Notes under the pieces: model-generated | What the model saw: the letters and a program-made list of their open reading frames with translations, nothing else | What the model was told of the DNA's origin: nothing | The model's database searches: none | Shown here: positions 53,459 to 61,194 of the stretch, piece by piece | Layout: every line of letters begins with the position of its first letter | Position numbering within the stretch: position 1 is the first letter of the stretch | Program-made: the position numbers and the translations under genes | Source of the DNA: Stutzerimonas nitrititolerans | GTDB lineage: Bacteria > Pseudomonadota > Gammaproteobacteria > Pseudomonadales > Pseudomonadaceae | DNA: 64,000 nt | Direction: 5' to 3' | NCBI RefSeq assembly: GCF_003696285.1 | Contig: NZ_RFFL01000016.1 | Coordinates: 37,051-101,050 of the forward strand

Positions 53459-54379
53459 ATGGCACTGACTTCCGTCCATCCGGACACTGAAATCGCACAG
53501 CAGCGGGCTGCCCTGACGCGGCTCATCGAGCGTTGCATCGGCGCGGACGGGATCCATCCGACGGCGATCGAATCGCTGCACCTGATCCGCAGTTCATCCC
53601 CCAGCCAGTTCATCCACGGGCTGCACAAGCCGGGCCTGTGCATCGTCGTGCAGGGGCGCAAGGAGGTGCTGCTGTTCGACGAACGCTACCTGTACGACCC
53701 CTTGCACTACCTGGTGGTGTCGGTGACCGTGCCGGTGGCGGGGCGGGTGATAGAGGCCTCCGCCGAAGCGCCCTATCTGTGCCTGCGGCTGGACATCGAC
53801 CCCGCGCTGATCGCCACGCTGCTGGCCGAGACCGGCTGCGACGCCGGCCCTGCGCAGGACGAAGGGCGTGGCCTGTATCTGGATCGCATCGACGCGCCCC
53901 TGCTGGATGCCACGCTGCGCCTGGTGCGGTTGCTCGAAACCCCGCAGGACATCCCCGTGCTGGCCCCGCTGGCGATTCGCGAAATCTTCTATCGGTTGCT
54001 GCAGGGCCGCCAGGGCCGCCACCTGCGCGAGGTCGCGGTACGGGACAGCCAGGGCCATCGCGTCACCCGCGCCATCGAGTGGCTGAACCGCAACTATGTC
54101 GAGCCGCTGCGCATCGAGGAGCTGGCGCAGCGAGTCAACCTCAGCGCCTCCACGCTGCACCACAGGTTCAAGGCGCTGACGGCGATGAGCCCGCTGCAGT
54201 ACCAGAAGCAGCTGCGCCTGCAGGAGGCCCGGCGTCTGCTGATGGGCGGCGGGCTGGATGTGTCCAGTGCCGGCTACCGGGTCGGCTACGAAAGCCCTTC
54301 GCAATTCAGCCGTGAGTACAGCCGGCTGTTCGGCACCTCGCCGGCCAAGGACATCGCCCGGCTGCGCAGCACGGCCTGA
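53459..54379 (+). CDS. AraC-family regulator
   Basis: A 306-residue regulator with an N-terminal AraC_N domain (LHKPGLCIVVQGRKEVLLFD near residue 52) and two C-terminal HTH units (LRIEELAQRVNLSASTLHHR near 222; VGYESPSQFSREYSRLFGTS near 275). ATG 53459 gives the family start; the longer frame from 53321 crosses the inverted repeat. It is flanked by two SDR genes and a carboxymuconolactone-like gene. It probably controls one or both; the inducer is unknown. Confidence 0.92.
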   Translation: MALTSVHPDTEIAQQRAALTRLIERCIGADGIHPTAIESLHLIRSSSPSQFIHGLHKPGLCIVVQGRKEVLLFDERYLYDPLHYLVVSVTVPVAGRVIEASAEAPYLCLRLDIDPALIATLLAETGCDAGPAQDEGRGLYLDRIDAPLLDATLRLVRLLETPQDIPVLAPLAIREIFYRLLQGRQGRHLREVAVRDSQGHRVTRAIEWLNRNYVEPLRIEELAQRVNLSASTLHHRFKALTAMSPLQYQKQLRLQEARRLLMGGGLDVSSAGYRVGYESPSQFSREYSRLFGTSPAKDIARLRSTA

Positions 54380-54382
54380 ATA

Positions 54383-54841
54383 TCACCGATCAACTGCAGG
54401 GTCAGGCACTTCGCGCAGCGCCTGCGCCGCGTCGATGGCGCGCGGAAAGCCGGCGGTGACGGTGGTGAGATAAACCACTTCCTTCAACTCCTCTCGTGTC
54501 ACGCCCAGGTGCAGCGCGTAACCGGCATGGACCTTCAGGTACGGCAGGTTGCCCTGCGCGGCGAAAGCGGCCACGGCGGCGAGCTGTCGAGTGCGGTCAT
54601 CCAGACCAGGTCGGCTCCAGACGTCGCCCAGGGCGTAGTCGGTGATGCCTGCGGCCAGGAAGGGGTAGTCCTCGCGCAGCGCGTCGAGTACCGGCTGCCC
54701 GGCGCCGCCGGAAAGGTGATCCATGACCGCCAGGCCGCGTTCCTGCCGTTCGTTGCCGAATACCTCCAGCGAGGCCAGAGTGAGTGGGCCGAGCAACCCC
54801 AGACAGGCCACAAGAAACGGACCTTTCACGTTCGCTTTCAT
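54383..54841 (-). CDS. Exported carboxymuconolactone-decarboxylase/AhpD-like protein
   Basis: A 152-residue helical CMD-family protein with a hydrophobic N-terminus (MKANVKGPFLVACLGLLGPL) resembling a signal peptide. The CMD core has DDRTRQLAAVAAFAAQGNLP and the HAGYALHLGVTREELKEVV helix with the conserved HxxxALxxG pattern. AhpD-type catalytic CxxC is absent, so a peroxidase role is not supported. It starts 10 bp after the SDR stop (same operon) and converges with the AraC gene. Confidence 0.86.
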   Translation of the reverse strand: MKANVKGPFLVACLGLLGPLTLASLEVFGNERQERGLAVMDHLSGGAGQPVLDALREDYPFLAAGITDYALGDVWSRPGLDDRTRQLAAVAAFAAQGNLPYLKVHAGYALHLGVTREELKEVVYLTTVTAGFPRAIDAAQALREVPDPAVDR

Positions 54842-54851
54842 GGTGGCTTCC

Positions 54852-55589
54852 TCAATAGGGGCTGGCGGTAGGGCGAACCACCAGTTCACTGACGTCGACA
54901 TCGGCCGGCTGCTCGACGGCATAGGCGATCGCGCGGGCGATGGCCTCGGCCGGAATGGCGACACGGCGGAAGTCGGCCATGGCAGCCTTTGCGCCTTCCT
55001 CGGTAATGCTCTCGGCCAGCTCCGATTCGGTCACGCCGGGGGAAATCAGAGTGACGCGAATGTCGCCTCCCACTTCCTGGCGCAGGCCTTCTGAGATCGC
55101 CCGTACCGCATACTTGGTCGCGCAATAGACGGCCGCGGTCGGACTCACGGCATAGGCGCCGATCGAGGCGATGTTGATGAACTGGCCGCCGCCCTGGCGC
55201 TGCATCAGCGGCAGCCCGGCGGCGATGCCGTGCAGCACGCCGCGGATGTTCACGTCGATCATCCGGTTCCATTCGTCCAGCTTGAGGGCGTCCAGGCGGG
55301 ACAGCGGCATCACGCCAGCATTGTTGATGATCACGTCGACCCGGCCGAACTGCTGGCAGGCGTAGTCGACGAAGGCCTGGGTGTCCTCGCGGCTGGTGAC
55401 GTCCAGCCTGCGGAACAGTGCCGTACCGCCCGCCTCGTTGATCTGTCCGGCGAGTGCCTGCAGACGTTCCACCCGTCGCGCACCCAGTACGACCTGGGCA
55501 CCCTGGTGCGCCAGCAGACGGGCGGTGGCTTCGCCGATGCCACTGCTGGCACCGGTTATGAGGATGATTTTGCCGCTGATGTTCGACAT
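54852..55589 (-). CDS. Short-chain dehydrogenase/reductase (YdfG-like)
   Basis: A 245-residue classical SDR: ILITGASSGIGEATARLL (residues 9-26), IINNAGVMPLSRLDAL near 86, catalytic Ser in IASIGAYA and Tyr-Lys in AVYCATKYAVRAISEGL near 154. Operon with the CMD-like gene. A perfect 12-bp palindrome lies 24 bp upstream of the start. Substrate unknown. Confidence 0.91.
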   Translation of the reverse strand: MSNISGKIILITGASSGIGEATARLLAHQGAQVVLGARRVERLQALAGQINEAGGTALFRRLDVTSREDTQAFVDYACQQFGRVDVIINNAGVMPLSRLDALKLDEWNRMIDVNIRGVLHGIAAGLPLMQRQGGGQFINIASIGAYAVSPTAAVYCATKYAVRAISEGLRQEVGGDIRVTLISPGVTESELAESITEEGAKAAMADFRRVAIPAEAIARAIAYAVEQPADVDVSELVVRPTASPY

Positions 55590-55612
55590 GTCGCTTCCTC
55601 CGCATGGTTTGG

Positions 55613-55641
55613 ATCTCGCAGCACTGTTCGTGCTGCGAGAT
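55613..55641. promoter_or_regulatory. Perfect palindrome before the SDR-CMD operon
   Basis: ATCTCGCAGCAC, loop TGTTC, GTGCTGCGAGAT. It lies between the LOG-family stop and the SDR start. It could be an operator or a LOG-gene terminator; no clear T-tract. Confidence 0.5.
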
Positions 55642-55707
55642 AAAACTATTGCGAAGTGAGGCGTTGGCGTTACGTCGATCCTGTCGAGGACTTGCCTGAT
55701 TCTGGCG

Positions 55708-56793
55708 TTAGTCAGCCCCGGTTTCGGCCCAGCTGTCCGGTCGGTTGATGTAGTCGGTCAGCTCCCGCAGCCGGCCATGGTCGCGGCCGTTGAACACGAA
55801 GCTCAGGCGTGGCAGCGATTGCAGTTCGGGCTCGTCCAGTTCCTGTTCGCAGCAGGACTGTTGCTCGAACTGGCCGCTCAGGCAGAGGTCGGCGAAGTGT
55901 TCGTTGAGGTGATCCAGCGTGGCGTCGCTCAGAGCATGGTTGAGACGCATGACGAAGCGCTCCTTGAAGCGCCGGCTGGAGTGGAAGTTGCGATAGAAAT
56001 CGGCGATTTCCCGCGCGGCCTCCTCGGGATCCTCGACCAGGCGCATCAGGCGCATGTCGTTGGGCAGGATGTAGCGGTTGTCGACCAGCTGCCGGCTCAT
56101 GAACTGCAGCGCATCCTTCCAGAACGAGCCGCCCGGCTGGTCGAGCAGCACCACCGGCACCAGCGGGCTCTTGCCGGTCTGGATCAGGGTGAGCACTTCC
56201 AGTGCCTCGTCCAGGGTGCCGAAGCCGCCCGGGCAGAGCACCAGCGCATCGGCTTCCTTGATGAAGAACAGCTTGCGCACGAAGAAGAAGTGGAACGACA
56301 GCAGGTTATTGGTGCCGTCCACCGTGGGGTTGGCATGCTGCTCGAAGGGCAGGGTGATGTTCAGACCGAGGCTGTTGTCCAGGCCCGCGCCCTCGTGCGC
56401 CGCGGCCATGATGCCGCCACCGGCACCGGTGATGACCATCATGTCGTAGCGCGCGAGGGTGGCACCCAGTTCGCGGGCCTGGGCGTAGAGCGGGTTCTCG
56501 ATGGGGGTGCGGGCCGAGCCGAAGACCGTTACCTTGCGCCGCCGCTTGAACTGGTCGAGGCGGCTGAAGGCATGTTCCATCTCGCGCATGGTCTGCAGCA
56601 GGATCTTGGCATCCCAGCGGCTGCGGTCGGCTTGCGCCATGCGCATCACGGTGACCAGCATCTCGCGGTAGAGCGGCAGGTTCTGGCTGTTCTGCGGCAC
56701 CGCCAGCGCGGCCAGCTCGTCGATCTTCTGCGACAGGTCGGTGCTGCCGACCTTGAAGTGCCGTGCAAGGTAATCGTCCGGTTCGAAAGACAT
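55708..56793 (-). CDS. LOG-family (TIGR00730) nucleotide 5'-monophosphate nucleosidase-like protein
   Basis: A 361-residue Rossmann-like protein with the LOG signature PGGFGTLDEALEVLTL near residue 190, plus GSARTP near 93 and VITGAGGGIMAAAHEGA near 120. LOG proteins hydrolyse nucleoside monophosphates, releasing base and ribose 5-phosphate; older records call them lysine decarboxylases. It is longer than small LOGs because of an N-terminal helical part. It sits alone, and no partner is evident. Confidence 0.9.
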   Translation of the reverse strand: MSFEPDDYLARHFKVGSTDLSQKIDELAALAVPQNSQNLPLYREMLVTVMRMAQADRSRWDAKILLQTMREMEHAFSRLDQFKRRRKVTVFGSARTPIENPLYAQARELGATLARYDMMVITGAGGGIMAAAHEGAGLDNSLGLNITLPFEQHANPTVDGTNNLLSFHFFFVRKLFFIKEADALVLCPGGFGTLDEALEVLTLIQTGKSPLVPVVLLDQPGGSFWKDALQFMSRQLVDNRYILPNDMRLMRLVEDPEEAAREIADFYRNFHSSRRFKERFVMRLNHALSDATLDHLNEHFADLCLSGQFEQQSCCEQELDEPELQSLPRLSFVFNGRDHGRLRELTDYINRPDSWAETGAD

Positions 56794-56919
56794 TCAACTT
56801 CTCACTTATGTTCGTGACCCATCGTGCGAGACCGCCGATACGGCCGCACGGAAGTGGCACCTTACCCGGAACGCGCCGGCCTGTGTGGCGCTTCGACCAC
56901 CCTCGCGCGCGCCCCTGGC

Positions 56920-58329
56920 TCAGAGTGCGATGCGGTCGCCGAGCTCGGGAATGTTGGCTTCCCAGCCCAGACGGTCGCGCAACGCCTGTTGCAGGGCCTG
57001 CATGTTCTCCAGCTCGCCGTGCACCAGGTGCAGCTCGGGGCGTGGCTGGAAATGGCTGACCCAGTCGATCAGTTGGGACTGGCCGGCGTGGGCCGAGAAG
57101 CCGCCCAGTGTGTGCACTTGCGCGTTCACCGCGATGCGCTGGTGCATCAGCTTGACGGTCCGGGCGCCATCGACGATCGCCCGCCCCAGCGTGCCGCGGG
57201 CCTGGAAACCGGGTATCACCAGGTGACATTCCTTGCGCCAGAGGTTGTGCTTGAAATGATGCAGGATGCGCCCGCCGGTGCACATGCCGCTGCCGGCGAT
57301 GATGATCACGCCGCTTTTGAAGCGGTTGATGGTCATCGAGTCCTCGGCGGTGGGTGTGGTTTTCAGCACCGGCAACCAGCGCTCGATGCGGTAGCGGCCG
57401 TTCTGCTGCGGTTCGATGGGCGCCTCGCCGCTGATTTCCAGCTGCTCCTGGAAATGCGAGTAGATGGCGTTGGCGCCGATCGCCATGGGGCTGTCGAGGA
57501 ACACGGCCTGCTGTGGCAGGCGACCTTTCTGATAGAGCATGCCCAGGTAGTAGATCAGATCCTGGGTGCGGCCCACGGCGAAGGAGGGCATCAGGACGTT
57601 GCCACCGTCCCGGTGGGCCTGATGGAGGATCGCCTCCAGTTCGTCGATGGTCGCCTGGTGGTCGCGATGGTCGCGGTTGCCATAGGTCGATTCCATCAGC
57701 ACCACGTCCGCCTGCTGCAATACGGTCGGCGCATGCATCAGCGGCGAGCAGCTGTTGCCCAGGTCGCCCGAGAACACCAGCCGGCGGGTGCGGCCGAAGT
57801 CCTCGACGTCCAGCTGGACGATCGCCGAGCCGAGAATGTGGCCGGCATCGTGGAAGGTCACCTGAACGCCCGGTGCGGCTTCGAACGGCTCGCCGTAGTC
57901 GTGCGGTCGTCGCTGCTTGAGCATGCGCTCGGTATCGGCGACGGTGTAGAGCGGTGTGATCGGCGGCTTGCCGAGACGGGCCCGCCAGCGGTTTTCCCAC
58001 TCGGTGTCCTTTTCCTGGAGGTTCGCCGAGTCCAGCAGCATCAGCTCCAGCAATTCGCCGGTGGCCGTTGTCACATGAACCGGGCCCTTGAAGCCTGCCG
58101 CCGTCAGCCGTGGCAGCAGGCCGCTGTGGTCGATATGCGCATGGGACAGCACCACCGCATCCAGTGTTTGCGGGTCGAAGGGGAAGTTGGCGCGGTTGCC
58201 TGCTTCGTCCTTGCGGCGGCCCTGCTGCATGCCGCACTCCAGGAGTACCCGGGCACCCGCGTGGGTTTCGATCAGGTAGCAGGAGCCTGTGACCTGCTGG
58301 ATGGCGCCGAGAAAACTGAGCAAAGCCAT
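56920..58329 (-). CDS. MBL-fold beta-CASP ribonuclease-like protein
   Basis: A 469-residue metallo-beta-lactamase fold hydrolase of the beta-CASP group. Metal motifs: LSHAHIDHSGLLPRL near residue 61, FHDAGHILGSAIVQL near 158, FSGDLGN near 186, ESTYGNRDH; the beta-CASP part contains PSFAVGRTQDLIYYL; the zinc-dependent RNA-specificity C-terminal has GFSAHAGQSQLIDW and LVHGE. Such proteins are RNases or related nucleases. It is divergent from the phosphoketolase gene, with one ANR-like box centred between the two starts. Confidence 0.92.
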   Translation of the reverse strand: MALLSFLGAIQQVTGSCYLIETHAGARVLLECGMQQGRRKDEAGNRANFPFDPQTLDAVVLSHAHIDHSGLLPRLTAAGFKGPVHVTTATGELLELMLLDSANLQEKDTEWENRWRARLGKPPITPLYTVADTERMLKQRRPHDYGEPFEAAPGVQVTFHDAGHILGSAIVQLDVEDFGRTRRLVFSGDLGNSCSPLMHAPTVLQQADVVLMESTYGNRDHRDHQATIDELEAILHQAHRDGGNVLMPSFAVGRTQDLIYYLGMLYQKGRLPQQAVFLDSPMAIGANAIYSHFQEQLEISGEAPIEPQQNGRYRIERWLPVLKTTPTAEDSMTINRFKSGVIIIAGSGMCTGGRILHHFKHNLWRKECHLVIPGFQARGTLGRAIVDGARTVKLMHQRIAVNAQVHTLGGFSAHAGQSQLIDWVSHFQPRPELHLVHGELENMQALQQALRDRLGWEANIPELGDRIAL

Positions 58330-58388
58330 GGAATGGACTCCTGTCTGGTCGATGTTGCCGAGGATGCCTGCTGCCAGCCGCCTGCGTC

Positions 58389-58402
58389 TTGATTCACATC
58401 AG
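58389..58402. promoter_or_regulatory. ANR/FNR box between the MBL and phosphoketolase genes
   Basis: TTGATTCACATCAG matches TTGAT-N4-ATCAA except the last base. It is centred about 66 bp from each start codon in a 131-bp divergent gap, so it could drive both genes under low oxygen. Confidence 0.6.
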
Positions 58403-58460
58403 AGATGGCCCCATGAGAGCTGTCTAGACTTCCCGTACCGCCAAGCCACGGAGCGATCCA

Positions 58461-60866
58461 ATGAGTCAGCTATTGCCCAGCCTTGCCGAACTTGACCAGC
58501 ATGCCGAGGCCCAGCCGGCGTTCGCCGCCTGGCGAGCCGGGTATGGTCCGTTCGAGCATGCGCCGCAAACCCAGGCGGCGGTATTCCGTCTGGCGCACCA
58601 GTTGGTGCAGGCGAACCTGCAGCCGGACGTCGACAGCGTTTACCGATTGCTATCGGCCGTCGACCGCCTCGGCTCCGCCGGGTTGTGGCTGGTGGTGCAC
58701 ATGACCTATGCCCGGCGGGTTCGCCTGGATGGTGCGCCGCTGGAGGCGGAAGACTTCAAGGAAACGCCCGAGGGGCACACCGGCGGCGCCTTGAACATGG
58801 TGCCGGCCTACGTGGGCTATCTGGGGCTGAATGCCCTGACGGGCAGTACCCGCGGCTGGCTGATGGGGCAGGGCCACTGCGTGGCGGCCATCGAGGCGCT
58901 GAACTTGCTGACCGGCAACCTGCATCCCGAGCAGGAACAGGCCTATGCCGACGGCGAAACCGGCATGAATCGGTTGCTGCAGGATTTCTATGGCTATCAC
59001 CAGGCCAGCGATGGCAGCCCGGCCGCGCCGCTGGGCAGCCACGTCAATGCTCATACCGCCGGTGGCATTGCCGAAGGCGGCTACCTGGGCTTCGCCGAAC
59101 TGCAATACGCGCACATTCCGTTGCCGGGCGAGACGCTGGTGGCATTCCTGTCCGACGGCGCGGCCGAGGAACAACGTGGCAGCGACTGGATTCCGCGCTG
59201 GTGGCGTGCCGAGGATTGCGGCCTGGCCCTGCCGGTCATGATCGCCAACGGCCGACGTATCGAGCAGCGCACCCAGCTGGGCACCCACGAAGGACTGGAA
59301 GGTTTCCGCCAGCACCTGGCTGGCTGCGGATTCGACCCGATCCCGTTCGATGGCCGTGATCCGGCGGCCTTCGTCTGCATTCTCTGGGAGATGGAGCAGC
59401 GCCTGGCCAGGCGAGTGGAGGAGAAGGCCCGCGGCATCCTGAATTATCCGCTGCCGATCCCTTACGGCATTGCCGAGACGGTGAAGGGTTTCGGCTTCTA
59501 CGGCGCCGGCAGCAACGCGGCGCACAACCTGCCATTGCCGGCCAATCCGCGGCTGGATGCCGAGTCCCGCGAGCTGTTCAACCAGCACGTCGCACCCCTG
59601 TTCGTCGCCCAGGAAGAACTGCAGGCGGCCCGCACGCTGCTGGCACGCAACCGCCAGGGCCGCCCGCTGGAGCGGGACAATCCGATGGCGCTGCGGCGCC
59701 CGCCGGCACCGGTCATGCCCAGGTTGAGCTTCCGCGACGACAGCTGCTCGCCGATGGCGGCGGTGGATGAGTTCTTCGTCGAGCTGGTGCGGGCCAACCC
59801 CGGCCTGCGGCCACGGGTCGGCAATCCCGATGAACTGGCCAGCAACCGCCTGGGTGGCGTGCTGCGTGCGCTCAAGCATCGCGTCATCGATCCCGAGAAC
59901 GAGCTGGAGGCGGTGGACGGCAGCATCATCACCGCGCTGAACGAAGAGGCCGTGGTGTCCGCCTGCCTGGCCAACCAGGGTGGCCTCAACCTGGTCGCCA
60001 GCTACGAAGCCTTCTGCGTGAAGATGCTCGGTGCGGTCCGCCAGACGCTGATCTTCGCGCGCCTGCAAAAGGAGGCGGGGCGCCCCGCCGGCTGGCTGGG
60101 CTGGCCGTTGATCGCCACCTCGCATACCTGGGAAAACGGCAAGAACCAGCAATCGCACCAGGACACCACCTTCTGCGAGGCGTTGCTGGGCGAAATGAAC
60201 GACATGGTGCGCGTGCTGTTCCCCGCGGACCACAACAGCGCCAAGGCGCTGCTGCCGTCGATCTACCAGGCGCGCGGGCAACTGGCTTGCCTGGTCATGC
60301 CCAAACGCGAGCGGCCGCAGTTCTTCGATCAGGCCCAGGCCGAGCGCCTGGCGCGTGATGGCGCCATCGTGGTCGAGGAGTACCAGGGCGACGACCCGTT
60401 GCTGCTGATCGCCTGCGGCAGTTACCAACTGAGCGAGATGCGCCGTGCGGCGGCCCGCCTGAAAGAGGCCGAGTGCGGCTATCGACTGGTCTACCTGCAG
60501 GAACCCGGGCGTTTCCGCGCGCCGCGCGACCGCTGGGAAATCGAAGCGCTGGCCAGCGACGGGGTGGCGGAAAGGCTGTTCCCCGACCGCCTGGAAATGC
60601 GCGTGCTACTGACCCACATGCGCCCCGAAGTGGCGCGTGGTCACCTTTGGCCGATCCTGCCGGATGCGCGCAAGAGCTCGGTGCTGGGTTATCGCAACCG
60701 GGGCGGCACGCTGGATGAAAGCGGCATGCAATTCGCCAACCGCGCGACCTGGGCCAACGTGCTGGCCGCCTGCGCGCGCCTGCGCAATGTACCGCGCACC
60801 GCCTTGCTGACGCCCGACGAGGCGGCAGCGGTGGCGGGCAAGGGTGATCCGGAAATCCTCCGGTAG
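58461..60866 (+). CDS. Divergent phosphoketolase-family thiamine-diphosphate enzyme
   Basis: An 801-residue protein of phosphoketolase length and domain order: N-terminal ThDP domain, middle domain, C-terminal domain. It aligns with Xfp through HTAGGIAEGGYLGFAE near residue 195 (canonical EGGELGY), SDGAAEEQRGSDW near 230 (canonical GDGEAETG) and TSHTWENGKNQQSHQD near 552. The Mg-binding Asp and downstream Asn are kept but the first Gly and the Glu are replaced. True phosphoketolases split xylulose 5-phosphate or fructose 6-phosphate to acetyl phosphate; such changes may mean another activity, such as a sugar-phosphate epimerase. GGAG precedes ATG 58461. Confidence 0.8.
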   Translation: MSQLLPSLAELDQHAEAQPAFAAWRAGYGPFEHAPQTQAAVFRLAHQLVQANLQPDVDSVYRLLSAVDRLGSAGLWLVVHMTYARRVRLDGAPLEAEDFKETPEGHTGGALNMVPAYVGYLGLNALTGSTRGWLMGQGHCVAAIEALNLLTGNLHPEQEQAYADGETGMNRLLQDFYGYHQASDGSPAAPLGSHVNAHTAGGIAEGGYLGFAELQYAHIPLPGETLVAFLSDGAAEEQRGSDWIPRWWRAEDCGLALPVMIANGRRIEQRTQLGTHEGLEGFRQHLAGCGFDPIPFDGRDPAAFVCILWEMEQRLARRVEEKARGILNYPLPIPYGIAETVKGFGFYGAGSNAAHNLPLPANPRLDAESRELFNQHVAPLFVAQEELQAARTLLARNRQGRPLERDNPMALRRPPAPVMPRLSFRDDSCSPMAAVDEFFVELVRANPGLRPRVGNPDELASNRLGGVLRALKHRVIDPENELEAVDGSIITALNEEAVVSACLANQGGLNLVASYEAFCVKMLGAVRQTLIFARLQKEAGRPAGWLGWPLIATSHTWENGKNQQSHQDTTFCEALLGEMNDMVRVLFPADHNSAKALLPSIYQARGQLACLVMPKRERPQFFDQAQAERLARDGAIVVEEYQGDDPLLLIACGSYQLSEMRRAAARLKEAECGYRLVYLQEPGRFRAPRDRWEIEALASDGVAERLFPDRLEMRVLLTHMRPEVARGHLWPILPDARKSSVLGYRNRGGTLDESGMQFANRATWANVLAACARLRNVPRTALLTPDEAAAVAGKGDPEILR

Positions 60867-60910
60867 TGTCGCCGGGCAGCCGGTGTTCAAACCTGCGCGG
60901 GGCGCTGGGC

Positions 60911-61055
60911 TAACAGGCCGTTGAAATGTAGGCGAGGCAGCCAGTGCAAGGCAAAAACAGGCGAAAAAGCGCAGTTTAGGCGTTCTAAATGAGCATTTTG
61001 AGCCTGTTTTTAACGCAGCAATGGCAACGTAGGTAGTTTTTCAACGGCCTGCTAA
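60911..61055. repeat. MITE-like element with terminal inverted repeats
   Basis: CAGGCCGTTGAAA (60914-60926) and TTTCAACGGCCTG (61039-61051) are perfect 13-bp ends. Nested arms CAAAAACAGGC and GCCTGTTTTT lie inside, and TAAATGAGCATTTTGAG (60987-61003) is shared with the repeat at 7300-7420. No transposase. It lies downstream of the phosphoketolase; 60867-61074 shows nothing else. Confidence 0.75.
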
Positions 61056-61074
61056 GGGCGGTTGGTTGCTGCGG

Positions 61075-61194
61075 TCATGCCTCTGCTCGGTGATATCGAT
61101 GGGTGGCAGATAGAGCCCTTCGATGGCGGTAGGTCAGGCCGCCACGGATGGCCGCAAGATCCGCGACATCGGAGGCCTTTGCTTTCTGCATCAT
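61075..61194 (-). CDS. Small ORF coupled to the DUF2235 gene (possible gene remnant)
   Basis: A 39-codon frame beginning MMQKAKASDVADLAAIRGG, whose ATG overlaps the DUF2235 stop (ATGA). The same overlap style links all genes of this cluster, which is the only reason to list it. The C-terminal part is Arg/His-rich and looks non-genic. It may be the 5' end of a lost downstream gene. Confidence 0.3.
   Translation of the reverse strand: MMQKAKASDVADLAAIRGGLTYRHRRALSATHRYHRAEA

Noticed and set aside
56306..58237. 643-codon minus-strand frame overlapping the LOG and MBL genes
   Set aside because: Its Arg/Pro-rich sequence is an out-of-frame reading of two well-supported genes.
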